Counted from the first letter of the stretch, positions 42,873-56,205 are shown. The stretch is DNA of 64,000 nt from Rhabdophis nuchalis (GCA_039707465.1 CM077644.1:102501375-102565374); one strand, 5' to 3'. The notes: generated from the letters alone by a model not told the origin. Numbers and translations: made by a program.

Positions 42873-43556
42873 GTACACTGTATTTTTAAAGAAAGAGTCT
42901 GATTTGTTAGGCTTCATTTAACTCAAATAGCAGCTTAATTTTAGTGATATTTTTTACTTTCTGAATATAAAGATGGGCTTTATAACATTATAATTGTTTA
43001 GCTGTGGAAAGCAAATTCTATTGCAATTCTACATTAATGGGTAACTTAAATGTTGCTATTTACTATGCTTTCCTTGATCATTGCATTTGGATTCTGCATT
43101 GCTGCAACTAGGAACAATCTACTTTTGGGATGTAGTTATAGTAACATATTGGTGGTTAAAAGAAAGGGCACTTTTCAATTGATTTACTGGTAAATAAATT
43201 GTTATAATTTCCCCCTAAAATGTATGTAACATTTTGAAATCAATAGACTTAACAGTTGTTCTAACAGCAATGGTTATGTTCCCTGGAGTCCTTTCAATCC
43301 GGGGGGGGGGGGGGGGGGGGAGGAGGCAGTCTGGCATTTCCCATGAAATGAAAGAAAAATGTGCCTAGCCCTGCAGCATAATTCATGTAAAGGAATGTTT
43401 TCCTCTCCTCTACTGAAATCTCTCTTTCCTTGTATTCTTACCATAGAACAGGAATTCTAATGGAGCATTCCATTCCTTGGGGGATAATTTATGGAAACTG
43501 AAACCTGAAGCTCTAACTATAACGTGTTTCCATCAGAACATCAAGATGTCCAAGTG
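42873..43556. other. Unannotated stretch with poly(G)
   Basis: A poly(G) run of ~20 lies at 43301-43321; otherwise nothing recognised. Confidence 0.4.
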
Positions 43557-44769
43557 TACACAGGTTGTCCTGCACTGACCAGGATCCAAAATTTCTGCTG
43601 CTAGGTGAGGCAGTTGTTAAAGTGAAGCTAGAATTGTATTTGCAAAAAATTGGAGAAATGAGAAACTACCCTCTCAAGAGGAAATTATCCGTAAGATTAT
43701 GGATTGTGCAGAAATGAGTAAACTGACATTTGAAATTAGAGAACAAGAGGATGAACAATTTTATAAAGTATGGAATCTGTTCTATCAATGGTTAGATAAA
43801 AGAAATCAGGAGATATAATATAAAAGAATTTCTAGATATAAAAGTCAATTGTTATGAATGATAGATATTGTAATAAGTTGAGACTATGTTATTTTAGAAA
43901 GATATTTTGTATATTAACTAGACTATTAATGAGATACATATATAATGGAAAATTTAGATAACCTTTTGGTTTTATATAGAGAAAATATTATGGGTGTTTG
44001 ATTAAGTGACATATCTTATAGTAATAATGCATTTACTAAAGACAATTGAGAATAATGTTATAAAACAGGAAGTTATGGAGATCCTTTCTTTTTTTTTCCT
44101 TTTTACTTGTTGAATAATTATAGAAAAACATTAGTTTTTGTCAGATATTTCTTGTTACTATACAGATAATTAATTACCTAAGAGGATAAGGTGGTATGAA
44201 ATGAAGAAAAGCCTTAATTCCATACATATATATTTATATACTTAAACTTAATAATGATGATATATTGGGTTACATTGGATTGAAAATTAACAACTACATT
44301 TGTAATTGTAAAGACCGATGCACAAAAACCTTGAAAATGATTGAATGTTTTTACTTGTTTTTTATGTTGAAAATAAAAATTTATAAAAACCAAAAAACAA
44401 AATTTCTGCTGCTAGGTGAGGCAGTTGTTAAAGTGAATTGTGCTGCATTTTACTACCTTTTTTTGCCACGGTTAAGTAAATCACTGCAGTTATTAAGTGA
44501 ATCATGCGGTCCTTAAGCAAATCTGGTTTTCCTCATTAACTTTTCTTGTCAGAAACCGGCTGGGAAGGTGACCAATGTTGATCCCATGATATGGCAGTGC
44601 AACAGTCAGAAATACATGCCAGTTGCCAAATGCCAGAATTTTGATCATGTGACCATGGGGATGCTGCAACAGTCATCAGTGTGAAAAGCGTTCATAAGTC
44701 ACATTTTTCAGTGCTGTTGTAACTTTGAACCATCACTAAACGAATGGCTATAAGTCGAGAACTAACAGT
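43557..44769 (+). mobile_element. Tc1/mariner-like MITE interrupted by L1
   Basis: Left end at ~43557 (ACACAGGTTGTCCTGCACT) and right end 'ctataagtcgagaactaacag' at ~44769 are the decayed termini of the 8930 family. The middle (43627-44398) is replaced by an L1 insertion. Without it the element is ~400 bp. Confidence 0.75.
43588..44437 (+). mobile_element. 5'-truncated L1 LINE with ~39-bp target duplication
   Basis: The 39-bp block beginning AAAATTTCTGCTGCTAGG occurs at 43588-43626 and 44399-44437 without mismatch. The insert opens with codons of an L1 ORF2 C-terminus (LPSQEEIIRKIMDCAEMSKL), then a ~600-bp AT-rich 3' UTR ending AAATAAAAATTTATAAAAACC. Structure indicates target-primed reverse transcription. 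Confidence 0.85.
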
Positions 44770-47700
44770 ATTTTCTGCAAAAGAGCTCAGGTTATAGAAA
44801 GGCAAAGAGGTGGACAAGGCAAGCAATCCTAATGGAAACTGAGCCACCCTCTTTTAGAGCAATCTGTTACAATAGTAACCAGTATCCATAGTAAACTATT
44901 TCTACAATGTTGCTTATTTTCAAATGCAATTGTCACACACAAAAGCAGCTTTCGTTGTTGTGGAGTCAAACCCGCAACCATTACAACCAAATAAATCCCT
45001 TTTTAAATGAATGCAATAAAATCAACAATGTAGGTCAGTTCGCGCTGATGAAGGACAAATATATGCGTGCGTGAACACACACAAATATAATCACAGCTCA
45101 ATCTTCTGCTCTTTCAGGAGCATTAAAGTCGAGATGTATAAGCTGCAGCTTATACTTTGACAAATTGAATTTCATTCCTTCATATCACAGCTGCCTATGC
45201 AATCTGTCTCATGCCACTTCTGCCTTAGAAGTTTCTATCTCCTTAGAAAGGATTATAATTTGAAAATACAGCTGAGGAATCTCTCGGTTTTAATTCAGCT
45301 TTTAGAAAGCGAATATGCATTATTAATAATGGCGCTGAGGCCATCTATTCTTTTGAATGGTGATACAATAACATCTGTAATTGTTAAGTGCCCCAAACTG
45401 AAATATGGCTTTTTAAAAACATGTATCATGTATATCAGCTAGGCGGCTGTAAATGGACTAAATAAATACATGGTTGTACATATTGGTGCAATTGGGCATT
45501 ATAATGACAAATGGCTGTGAATGCTAATCCTCTCTGCACGGGTACGTATGCACGGGTGCGTTCCAAAAGCAAAATTAAAATGTTGTGAAAATATGTTTTC
45601 CCTAAAGTGGTTAATCAATTAACAGAAAAGCATATCATCTCTACAATGTTCTGTCACAGTATACTCCACCATACAGTTTATAGGTCACTGAGTCACAGCA
45701 CAAAAGCTCACATTCTTTTGAGTTGTGTGCTTAATTGATCTCTCTTCTATTTTCTGTCTGCCGCAAGATCTACATACAGTACATATATCACAATTTGGGG
45801 TTATACGGAATATAGTTGAAAACAATTTTGACTTTAAGAGCTTTGGGGAGAGTCTTCTTTGCAATTAACACGAGAGCACGGATGGCTTTCACTGGCCACA
45901 TTTTTCTACCCACCCCTCTGTTTTATCCTACATTTTTTTAACCAGTCTAAGAATTCAGTTGTCTTGGAAACTTGAAAACTTGCAGACAGTTTTGGGAATC
46001 TTTTGCTGGGCTAGCAGAGGCATTGCCAGAATATGAATCCGAGATTTATATTTTTCCTATGGCTTATGAATGGTTTTGTTTTTCCTCCATGTGTGATGAC
46101 TATAAACATTAGAGTGAGTGACTAAGAATCACTCTGGGACACAATCTGTTGGGAAATGTCCCACACTAACCTTCATCTAAATGAGCACAAAGGGTACATT
46201 AGTCCTACTGAGCTTGTCTGTGGCTGTCAGTTCAGTTTAGCACGACTTGCAGAGGGAAAACTTTCCACTGGGTCTGTCCTTGGAGGGGTTGTGCATTTGA
46301 AAGTGTGACTTCATTGACTCACAGCTACTTTAGCAGCCTTTGTAAAAGCAAAGGGGAAAAAAAAGGATTGACGAAAAATATCATGAGACTGGTATTTATT
46401 AATTATAAATTTAACTGCAGGCTGAGGACTGTAAGCACAGCACAGTATTATTTTCTATATTACATAAAAACCATTTCTCAGCCTGACACTTAAAAAAATC
46501 CTTTCATACAATGATGTAACCAAAAGCAGCAGAGGATGGGTTTAGGAGGGACAAATTTAGCTCTTACAGTATTTCATCCTTCATCTATATATGGAATTGA
46601 TTTTATTTATTCTTACATAGGAAAAATAATGTTGTAAGAGGGATCCTAGATTTCACTCTAGGCACTTCACTCTTTTGTTTCTCACTACTGAAGCAAAATA
46701 TTTTTTTCATTTAATGTTGGAATAGTAGGGGCTTCCAATCAAATCTTATCAGATGCAATTTGGAATTTCAGTACATTTTTCAATAAAAAAACAAAATAGC
46801 CAAAGAATAAAGAGTATGGTTTTATTTTACATAGAAGGACAATTAATTTTATTTAGATTAGCTGAGAATATTAAAGAATTCTAAACTGGTAGCTTATTTC
46901 TTTTTTTAAAAAAACAAGTAGACTTTGAGATCCAATAAGCTTCTTTGATGATTTTTCAAAACTAAAAAGACCAATTAGATGCATTTAGTGAACTAAGAAG
47001 AATAAAATCTTATGTAACAATTCATTCAATATATCATTTTGACAAGACAAAATCTGGGCACTGCCAAAATCTGATTGGCATTTGACAGAGTAAAGAGAAG
47101 ATAAAAGAGATTTGGGTTTCAAATAAACAATAGAATAGAAATATAGTCTCCTGGAAATCAGTTTTAGAAGGGAAGTAAATGAAGGTTTTTAAACATTATC
47201 TTCAATTTTACTTACCATTGTCATTGGGGCACGCTTTCAAAATGAATATATATTAAACAGAACTGTACGATCAGTATGAGAGGCTGGAAGATGCCAAGAT
47301 CAGCCAGTCATTCTGAAAAGAACAGAGACAGAAGTCATGTACCCTATCTGAGCTGAGACTTTCTCTAGTTGCCTAAAAAGCTGAGATAACTGTTGTATCT
47401 GACAGATCGGTTTTGGAAATATTATTTTTAAAACTGTCTTTTCTTTATTTTTAAAATATTGTTTTATTGTAATGTTTTTCAGACTGGCAACTTTAAGGTG
47501 CTCAACTGCCAAAATTATAAAATACAAATAGCGCACTGTATTATTTGAATACACAGTGTTGCCTATAGATTATTAAAACTCTGATAATTTAAATAATTTA
47601 AACTTTTAAATATAAAAAAGAAATGTCTGTGGCAATATTAACTTTGATTTCCAAAGTATTAATGCGAACAAAGATAAAGTTACTTAAATTTTACTTCTAA

Positions 47701-47902
47701 AACTGTGTTGTGTCATTAATAAGTAACTGCAATCAGCATTAAATTATACTGTAATACGCTTTAAATGATTGTTTTGTAAAAGTTATGCTTCACACCTTGC
47801 AGGAAATATTTCAAAAGAGTTAATGAATCACCAACAACTTTTTCAAACTTGTTAGAGGTCTGCAGCAAACTTCAGTGAAGAAACTGAGGTTGGTTGGATT
47901 AC
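44770..47902. other. Longest repeat-poor interval
   Basis: About 3.1 kb with no recognised transposon, microsatellite or coding motif. Open frames such as 45197-45442 lack family motifs. Candidate location for conserved non-coding elements. Confidence 0.4.
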
Positions 47903-47910
47903 AGCTACAA

Positions 47911-48041
47911 CAGGTGTGTCAAACTCACATCACGGCGTTGTCACATGATGTATTGTGACTTTTTCCCCCTTCACTAAATTGGGTGTGGGCGTGGCTAGCG
48001 TGTGATGCATCTGTCCTGCAGGCTGCGAGTTTGACACCCCG
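47911..48041 (+). mobile_element. hAT MITE, GTGTCAAACTC family (131 bp)
   Basis: Starts CAGGTGTGTCAAACTC and ends GAGTTTGACACCCCG. Flanks AGCTACAA (47903-47910) and AGCTACAG (48042-48049) match at 7 of 8. Confidence 0.88.
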
Positions 48042-48162
48042 AGCTACAGTATCCAAGAATAAATCCAACCAGGATAAGGTCTCTACTATGTAAATACTTT
48101 TTGAAATGGAGGCTTGATTAACAGAAGATTCAGAGATGAAATTGTAAATTCTATAGTGGCCA

Positions 48163-48902
48163 AGACATGAAAATGTACCTCCGCACAGTCACTCAAACAC
48201 TTGTGATATCCCGTCTAGACTACTGTAATGCTCTCTACATGGGGCTCCCCTTGAGATGCACCCAAAGGTTACAGCTAGTTCAGAATGCGGCCGCGCGGGT
48301 GATTATGGGAGCCTCACGGCAGTCCCATGTAACTCCCCTCCTGCGCGAGCTGCACTGGCTGCCTGTGACCTTTCAGGTGCGCTTCAAGGTGCTGACAACC
48401 ATCTTCAAAGCGCTCCATGGCTCGGGGCCTAGTTATGTGCGAGACCGTCTCCTGCCCCACACATCCCTGCGACCGATCCGCTCCCATAGAGAGGGACTTC
48501 TCCAGGTGCCATCAGTCGGGCAATGCCGGTTGGCAACACCCAGAGGAAAGGCCTTCTCTGTGGCGGGCCCAACCCCCTGGAACGACCTTCCTCCCGAACT
48601 TTGCACCACCTCGGACCTTCGCCTTTTCCGCCAGCGCCTAAAGACGCACTTTTTTCATCAAGCCGGCCTAGCCTGATTACCCTATAACGATGAAGTCTAT
48701 AATTAGCAACAGTGTTTTAATTAGGGGGATTTTAGTAAATTTTAGTAAATTTTAGCACAGGGTTTTTCGAAATTTAATTTGTTTTTATGAAATTATTTAT
48801 TATGTATCTGTATCTGTATATTTGTTTTTAACCTCATGTGCGCCGCCCAGAGACCCTTCGGGGAGATAGGTGCGGGATATACGTCAAATAAACTAAACTA
48901 TC
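48163..48902 (+). mobile_element. L2/CR1-type LINE 3' fragment with open RT C-terminus
   Basis: 169-codon open frame (48167-48676) with ISRLDYCNALYMGLPLR, LQLVQNAAARVIMG, LLRELHWLPV and WNDLPPELC, the L2-clade RT C-terminal region, ending HQAGLA. 3' UTR with 'cgccgcccagagaccctt' and an AAATAAACTAAACT tail. The RT core is missing. Confidence 0.9.
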
Positions 48903-49584
48903 TCTGTGATAATAAAATGGCACCTTTGTATCATTCTTATTTCTATGCAATTAAACCCACCACTTTCTATTTAATAGCTTCTTATTAGTTTTCAAAAATA
49001 AAAAGGTAATTTACAAAGTTCCACAAAAGGAAAAATAGGGAAAGGGGACAACAGGGAAAGTTTAAAAAGTGACACATTCATGAAATGCTATGAAAAAGTT
49101 ACTTCCAACTGCCTTCAATACAAGTACAAATGTTGTATATATAAAACACTCGCTTGTTTCAGTTAACAAAAAGCAGATACAAAACTAAGTAGTCATTTTT
49201 AAAAAAATATTTCATTAAAGGAGTCAATTTTGCCATTTCTGCCAGAACCACTGCTTGCTATTAAGAGTCACATTACATATTAAGAGGCACTCATGTGACT
49301 GCCAAGAAAATTGAAGCTTCATTACATTCTTTGTTGTATTTAGCAAAAATTACTCTTTGCTCAACCTCAGTGTCTGCTGGTAGAGGGAAGAGGTGGGGAA
49401 ACTCTACCTATTATGACATCACTACACAAGATAAAATCTTCAGCCATTATCAAAAGGTAAAATGAGCTTGGAATGTGACTGCACTTTTTGACAATGGAAC
49501 CATATTTCTTCAGTACTTTGGCCACAATAAATTTTTCATACAGCTATTTAGTTCTACAAAAACACACACGTACACACACATATC
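48903..49584. other. Unannotated AT-rich stretch
   Basis: Nothing recognised. Confidence 0.4.
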
Positions 49585-52500
49585 AGGTTATGGGAGGGCG
49601 CACCCGTTGTTTGCTAGCGGTTGTGCTCTCCGGTCCCCAGGGCTCTTCTCGCACTCCAGGAGGTTCGGGATCACAGGGCCTGGGCCCTAGGCTGATGCTA
49701 TGTAACACCAGGTCCGTGGTCAACAAAGCCCCCCTCATCCATGATTTGGTGTTGGAGGGGGAGCCGGACCTGGTGGGTATTACGGAGACCTGGTTGGGCC
49801 ATGAGGGGGGAGTACCTCTCGTGGAAATGTGCCTACCAGGTTACCAGGCATTCCATCAGCCACGGGCCCAGGGTCGGGGTGGAGGGGTGGCGGTTATTAT
49901 AAAGAATAGTCTTGATCCGAGGGAGACCGCTGTGCCACAGACAGCTGGTGGTGAGTCCCTGTGTGTGAAGTGGGGCCCTGGGAGGCAGCTGGGCTTGCTG
50001 ATTCTGTACCTGGCTCCCCGCTACGTATCAGCAGCCCTGCCCGAGCTTCTCGATGTGATAGCTGAGGTGGTGGTTGATACCCCCAGGCTGTTAGTCATGG
50101 GGGATTTCAACCTGCCATCGATAGGCAAAACATCCGAGATGGCCCGGGAGTTCATGGCTTCCATGACAGCCATGGACCTCACCCAACTAATTCATGACCC
50201 TACTCCACTGGTGGACACACGCTGGACTTAGTTTTTGTCTCCGGCCAGTGGACGAATGATCTTGGATTAGGGGAATTAGTCATCACACCCCTGTCATGGA
50301 CAGATCATTCTTTCCTCCGGCTTGACTTCCCAACTGCTACACCCCACCGCGGGGAGGCGGAACCAGAGATATCGAGATGGTTCCGCCCCAGGCACCTGAT
50401 GGACCCGGAGAGGTTCCAGATGGAGCTTGGGCCAATACCTGAGACCCTGACCTGCGACTCGACTGAGGACCTAGTGGCTGCCTGGAATAATGTGGCCATG
50501 GGGGCCCTGGATCAGGTCGTGCCCTTGCGGCCTCTCACTCGGTGCCGATCTACCTTGGCTCCTTGGTTTTCTGAGGAGCTGAGGGTGATGAAGCGCCAAA
50601 AGAGATACCTAGAGAGCATTTGGAGGTCCACTCGCTCCGAATCCAACTGAACACGGGTACGGTCGCATTTGCGGACCTACCTCGTGGCGATAAGAGCGGA
50701 AAAACATAACTATCTCTCCGCTCTTATCGCATCCGCAGATAACTGCCCCGCCGCCCTGTTTAGAGTGACCCACTCCCTCCTTCAACAGAGGCTGCGGGAA
50801 GCTCCGTTGCAGGGTGGTGCAGAGGAATTTGGTTGTTATCTGCAGGATAAAATCGCTCAGATCCGGGACGAACTGGCCTCCAACGAGGTTAGTCCGGGCA
50901 GGCAGGTGGAGGCAGGTCTTGAGACCGTTTTTTGGGAAGAGTTCGACCTTGTGACTCCTGATGACATGGACAGGACGCTGGGGCGGCTGAATGCTACCAC
51001 ATGTTTATTGGACCCGTGTCCCTCCTGGCTGGTACTGGCCTCCTGGGAGGTTACATGAGGCTGGCTCCAGGAAATAGTGAACGCTTCCTTGAGTGAGGGG
51101 TTTCTACCATCCGTCTTGAAAGAGGCGGTGGTGAGACCCCTCCTCAGGAAGTCTGGACCCAGCGGTGTTGGCTAATTATCGTCCGGTCTCCAACCTTCAC
51201 TTCCTTGTGAAGGTTGTTGAGAGTGTGGTGGCACAACAGCTCCCCCAGCACCTGGAGGAAACTGTCTATCTAGACCCGCGCCAGTCCAGCTTCCGACCTG
51301 GGTACAGCATAGAGACAGCATTGGTCGCGTTGGTAGATGATCACTGGAGGGCTCGGGACAGAGGTTATTCCTCTGTCCTGGTCCTATTAGACCTCTCAGC
51401 ATCTTATTGCATCGGCTGGAGGGGTTGGGGGTGGGAGGCACCGTTTTGCGGTGGTTCTCCTCCTACCTCTCCGACCGGTCGCAATTTCTGTTGGCAGGAG
51501 GGCAGAGGTCGACGTCAAGGCCCCTCACATGTGGGGTGCCTCAGGGGTCGGTCCTCTCCCCCCTCCTGTTCAATATCTATATGAAGCCGCTGGGTGAGAT
51601 CATCCGTGGTTTTGGGGTAGAGTTCCATCAGTATGCTGATGATATTCAGCTGTACATCTCTACCCCTGATCACCCCAACGATGCTGTTGAAGTGATGTCC
51701 TGGTGTCTGGAGGCCGTGCGGGTCTGGATGGGGAGGAACAAGACTGAGTGGCTGTGGTTTCCGGCGTCACGATATAGCCAGCTGGTTCCATCTCTGGCTA
51801 TCGGGGGTGAGTCATTAGCCCCCGCAGAAAGGGCCCGCAACTTGGGCGTCCTTCTGGATTCTTGGCCTTGGATGACCATGTGACGGCCGTGGCCAGGGGG
51901 ACTTTTTATCAAGTTTACCTGATACGCCAGTTGCACCCCTTTCTAGATCATGACGCCCTACACACGGTCACTCAAGCCCTCGTCATTTCCCGCCTGGACT
52001 ACTGTAATGCTCTCTACATGGGGCTCCCCTTGAGGTGCACCCAGAGGCTCCAGCTAGTACAGAATGCAGCCGCGCGGGGGATTTTGGGAGTCTCAAGATA
52101 CTCCCATATAACACCTCTCCTGCGCGAGCTGCACTGGCTGCCTGTGGCCTTCCGGGTGCGCTTCAAGGTGTTAGTAACCATCTTCAAAGCGCTCCATGGC
52201 ATGGGTCCTGGTTACCTGCGGGACCGCCTCCTACCACATACCTCCCTTTGACCTGTCCGCTCCCACAGAGAGGGCCTCCTCAGGGTGCCGTCGGCCGGAC
52301 AATGCCAGCTGGCGACCCCCAGGGGGAGAGCCTTCTCCATGGCAGGCCCCGCCCTCTGGAACGACCTGCCCCCCACCCTCCGCACTATCACGGACCTGCG
52401 CTTCTTCCGCTGGGCACTAAAAACACACCTATTTTATGTGGCCGGCCTGGCATAGTTTTAACAGTATATTTTTAACGGTATATTTTTAACTTAGTGATTT

Positions 52501-52677
52501 TAAAAGTTTTTAATCATAATTTTAGCACAGACCCCTAAATTTAATCCTCTTTTATATTGTTATTGTATGTATTGTCTTTTTATCCTTTCTGTGCACCGCC
52601 CCGAGGCCCATTGGGGATATAGGGCGGTATACAAATACGATTAATAAATAATAAATAAATAAATAAATAAACAAACA
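49585..52677 (+). mobile_element. Decayed near-complete L2-type LINE (ORF2)
   Basis: About 3.1 kb and GC-rich against its surroundings. Order: APE endonuclease, linker, reverse transcriptase, C-terminal region, 3' UTR with hairpin 'caccgccccgaggccc' and (AAATA)n. No ORF1 is visible, so it begins just upstream of the endonuclease. It is the best template in the window for the many short 3' fragments (4203, 13829, 15106, 24036, 37337, 42606, 48163). Confidence 0.93.
49640..52453 (+). pseudogene. L2-type LINE ORF2 (APE endonuclease + RT), broken
   Basis: Endonuclease in frame to 50231 with NTRSVVNK, ITETWLG, GRGGGVAVI and VMGDFN; a frame change near 50220 leads to 'WTDHSFLRLDF', the SDH-like motif. 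Nonsense codons follow at about 50648 and 51056, and frame changes near 51150, 51400 and 51870. RT motifs visible are NYRPVSNL, VVAQQL, QSSFRPGYSIETAL, VLLDLSA, GVPQGSVLSPLLFNIY and HQYADDIQLYI (YADD at 51632-51643). The sequence around RT motif A, which carries the first catalytic Asp pair partner, is shortened by a deletion near 51395. The C-terminal region matches 48167-48676. Non-functional. Confidence 0.9.
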
Positions 52678-55600
52678 CACACATACACACCATATGGTCG
52701 CCAAGAGATGAACTAAGAAAAAAGAAGAAGAATGGAAGTAAAGTATAATGGAAACCCAGAGAAGTAAATTTAGGTGGAATAAATCCAGTAAGCAGGAGAT
52801 TTAAATGATAACAGATGCATTGATTTAAAAAAAAATGCTTTATAAACATACAGACATAACAGCAAGATCACTGCCAAATTTTGCTATCAAGTTTCAATAA
52901 GCCAACCCCTAACATAAAAATGAATTGTGATAGTAAAATGGTCCAGAAGACTAAAGATATCACTGCTGGGAGATAATAAACTAAGAAAAATCAAGAATCA
53001 GAGCCAAAATTAAACACTCTAAATAAAATCAGGTTTCTCCATAATCCACTCCATCCTTTTAATATAACAAATTTAATGAGATGTCATGACTATAAAACAG
53101 TCATTGTGAATCACCAAGAAATGGAGGCTGGCATTCGCTCATTCCAAAGAGATCCCTAAGAACCCATCTCTGCAATATTCTTTTTATTTGAATCTCTGAA
53201 GAATTTCAGCTCTGGATGCTGTTATAAAAACAGCTGAAAGCTACAATGCATGCTTTGAGCAGGCTACAGAATATACCGCAAAGCTTTGTTGTTATTGTTG
53301 GTTTTGGCCTGATGTTCATGTTATTAATTTAGTTTCTATGTGGCATTCCAGCTGCTAGAGAATTTTCTTCCATATCTGCTATACTTCTTCCCCCCACCAA
53401 GTGTCTTATTAGTGGAAACATTTCTGTGGTTCCCTAAAAATAACTTCAAACAGACAGTTGGTTGTGGTCTAAGTGAAACGGTCAACAAGTAATATGACAT
53501 TTTACAAGTTTGCATGTAGCTGTGGAAAAATTAAAACACCCCACCATCTACCGTATTTGGCAGAGTGAGAAAGTGGCAGAGCAAATTTAGGATGTACTTT
53601 AATTAAGTTGCCAACAATTTCTCCAAACAGAAATGTATGAAATGAGAAGTAAGAGGCGCTGGATAAGAGAGGCTTCAAACAGAACAACCTGAGGGGAAAA
53701 CTAAATGGGTGAGGATCTTATTATTTTATTCAAACTCTGAAGTGTTACAGCTTCTTTGGGTTCTTGTTTCTATTAAGGTTGAGTGACCAATTTATACCTA
53801 CTATGTTAGATTCATTCATATTCATTTAGAAGTCTGTTCTACGGGGTTACTAAATTAACTGGAATTTAAGTCTTCTTTAAATTCACATGTTTTCTCCCCA
53901 ACTTTATCTCAAAAAATGCACTTAAACCTATCTTCTTAAACTATGCATTTCTGTATTATTTTAGTTTGAACCGAGAACTCCATGACTGAACTGGGAATTG
54001 CAGTTCAGAAGAAAGCTGAAACTTAGTCTATTCTCAAGGCTTCCCCTGGTATCGAAAGTTTGAGGATGAAATTTGACATTTTTTTACAGGCCTGGGTGCC
54101 TAAGAGTCTGAAACTCTAATGAATTTTGACATAGTAATAGAGATTTTACTCTATTTTTAGCAAAGTAACAACCATATTTAGAATAGTGGTATAGGCCACA
54201 TATGAAACAAAATAACAGGACAAAAGGCCTATGATTGAACCAGGAGAAATATTATAGTCTTTCATCTGTGGCTTCCTCCTTCAATCCCTTTTGCCGGGGA
54301 GGTGAAATGATGCTGGTATCAGTCTAAATCAGGTTTGTAATAACATTAGACTTTACTTCCCCTTCCCTTCATAGCAGGGAACATTTTTAAATTTTAACTG
54401 GTGAAAACTGTTCTTATTGGTCAGCCCTTCCCCCAATTCATAGACCTGTATATGCATCTTTCCTGAATGAATACTTTTACATTAAGTTTTTTGTTTTTAA
54501 TCTTTCTTTTCATATTCTTTCCTACTATGTGTGCATTTTGAATTATTGGAGAAAAATAGTCACCAGACAATTCCATTCACAGAATCAAGGACATAATATA
54601 TAGAGCATGTTTCCATAAAATTGTACCAAGTTGCTTGTACTGAAATGTATAGGGGATTTTATTTGCAGCGTTCAGAAGTCTTCCTTTGGTTTGAATTGAA
54701 GGCAGTTGAAGAAAAGTAACTACAGAGAGAGAAAAGCTGATGGAAGGGCATAGGTTAACCTTCTTTAAAGTATCCTTCCTGACATGGAAACCCACCTTTC
54801 AATTACAGATTTAATTCTTTCCTGAAAGAGAAATTTTTCATTTCATAAGTGTTTTTCCCTCCCTTTCTTTGCCTTCATCAAAGCTTTCTATACAGCTAAA
54901 AAAAGCAACCTACATTATCATCATGCATGATTTGGGACATTTAAATTAGGCCTGCTCATGTGTATTATTTGTGCACATTGAATTTTTGGTTTGCTTCCTT
55001 TTCTCTTTAGTCATTCGTTACCTTGGCTTTCCAACATCCTGTCTGGATTCAGTTTTGTGGCTGATTCCTTGACAGGATATGAGCTCATTAATTTAAATAT
55101 ATGTGACCAATGTTGTATAATCTAGACCAAAATTGCATTTCAGGGATGTTTACAGTAGAAAGGGAGTCGGGAGATAGTAGGCTGTTAAATCTGACCTCCC
55201 TCTGATGAGCAGAATAGGGTGAATTAAGGACATCGTTGAAGGAAAAGGCAAAGACACTGTCAAAGAATGGAGTTTGCTACGTGCACTGATTTTTGGTGTG
55301 ATGCTACCCCCACTTCCCATTTTACTTTGAGTTAACTTTACCAAGCTACACAAACCAAAGTTGCTTAGGCATTAAAATATTTACAAAATATTGCACAAAG
55401 ACCTTTGGTATTCTTGAAGGAGCATACATGAAAAAAAAAATGTTGAAACTATATAAAAGCTGCCTTTCCCTGATGCGATTATAATTAAGAATAGGCCTTG
55501 ATATTCCTGAGATCTTAAGACCACTTTGAAATTACCTCAGCATCTGAGGTATGGAGAAAGTCCATTGGGATCTTGAATCTGCATGACTGGCTTTTTGTAA

Positions 55601-55915
55601 GGCATTGTAAGGGAGTCATTTGAGGTAACATTGAAGGGCTGGAGATGGTAATACACATGCTACCTGGGCAACCTTTTGCGCTCAAAGGATTTCACTGCCT
55701 TTTGATAGGTGGAAATAGGTGTCTCATTCTACTGAAAGAAGAATCAACTACTAAGCTAGAAATTAAGGCATGCTATTTTTCATCTCAGACCTCAAAAAGA
55801 GCAAAATATGTGTCCCTATCAAGAGATTCTGAATGATCCATCATTTACTTTTATTTATGTGCTGCCTTTCTGTATAGAGGGAAGAAATGAGGGCCCATCA
55901 TCTTATGTGCAACAT
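52678..55915. other. Unannotated AT-rich stretch
   Basis: About 3.2 kb without recognised repeats or genes apart from short A- and T-rich runs. Confidence 0.4.
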
Positions 55916-55916
55916 A

Positions 55917-56024
55917 CCTATATCTATATCTATATCTATATCTATATCTATATCTATATCTATATCTATATCTATATCTATATCTATATCTATATCTATA
56001 TCTATATCTATATCTATATCTATA
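55917..56024. repeat. (TATATC)n array
   Basis: About 18 hexamer units; a second block with TATACC variants is at 56139-56205. Confidence 0.96.
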
Positions 56025-56026
56025 AA

Positions 56027-56138
56027 AGAAACAGACATGAGGATCTCCGGAACTTTAAAATATAAAATATATTTAAAAATATATTGCTCACTGAGCTTTC
56101 GTTAGCAACTGCTAACATCGTCAGAGTGTCTATAATTC
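56027..56138 (-). mobile_element. PLE terminal fragment (third family) inside hexamer array
   Basis: About 110 bp of non-repeat sequence embedded between two TATATC arrays. It carries the hammerhead-like core below and an AT-rich end, as expected for a severely 5'-truncated PLE in simple DNA. Confidence 0.55.
56085..56128 (-). ncRNA. Hammerhead-like motif (PLE type)
   Basis: Minus strand: helix I CACT / AGTG (four pairs), core CTGACGA (56124-56118), extra T, helix II GTTAGC-AGTT-GCTAAC (six perfect pairs), GAAA (56100-56097), AGCT C with a minimal one-pair helix III. All core positions fit CUGANGA/GAAA/UH apart from the extra T. Confidence 0.65.
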
Positions 56139-56205
56139 CCTATATCTATATCTATATCTATACCTATACCTATACCTATATCTATATCTTTATCTATATC
56201 TATAT

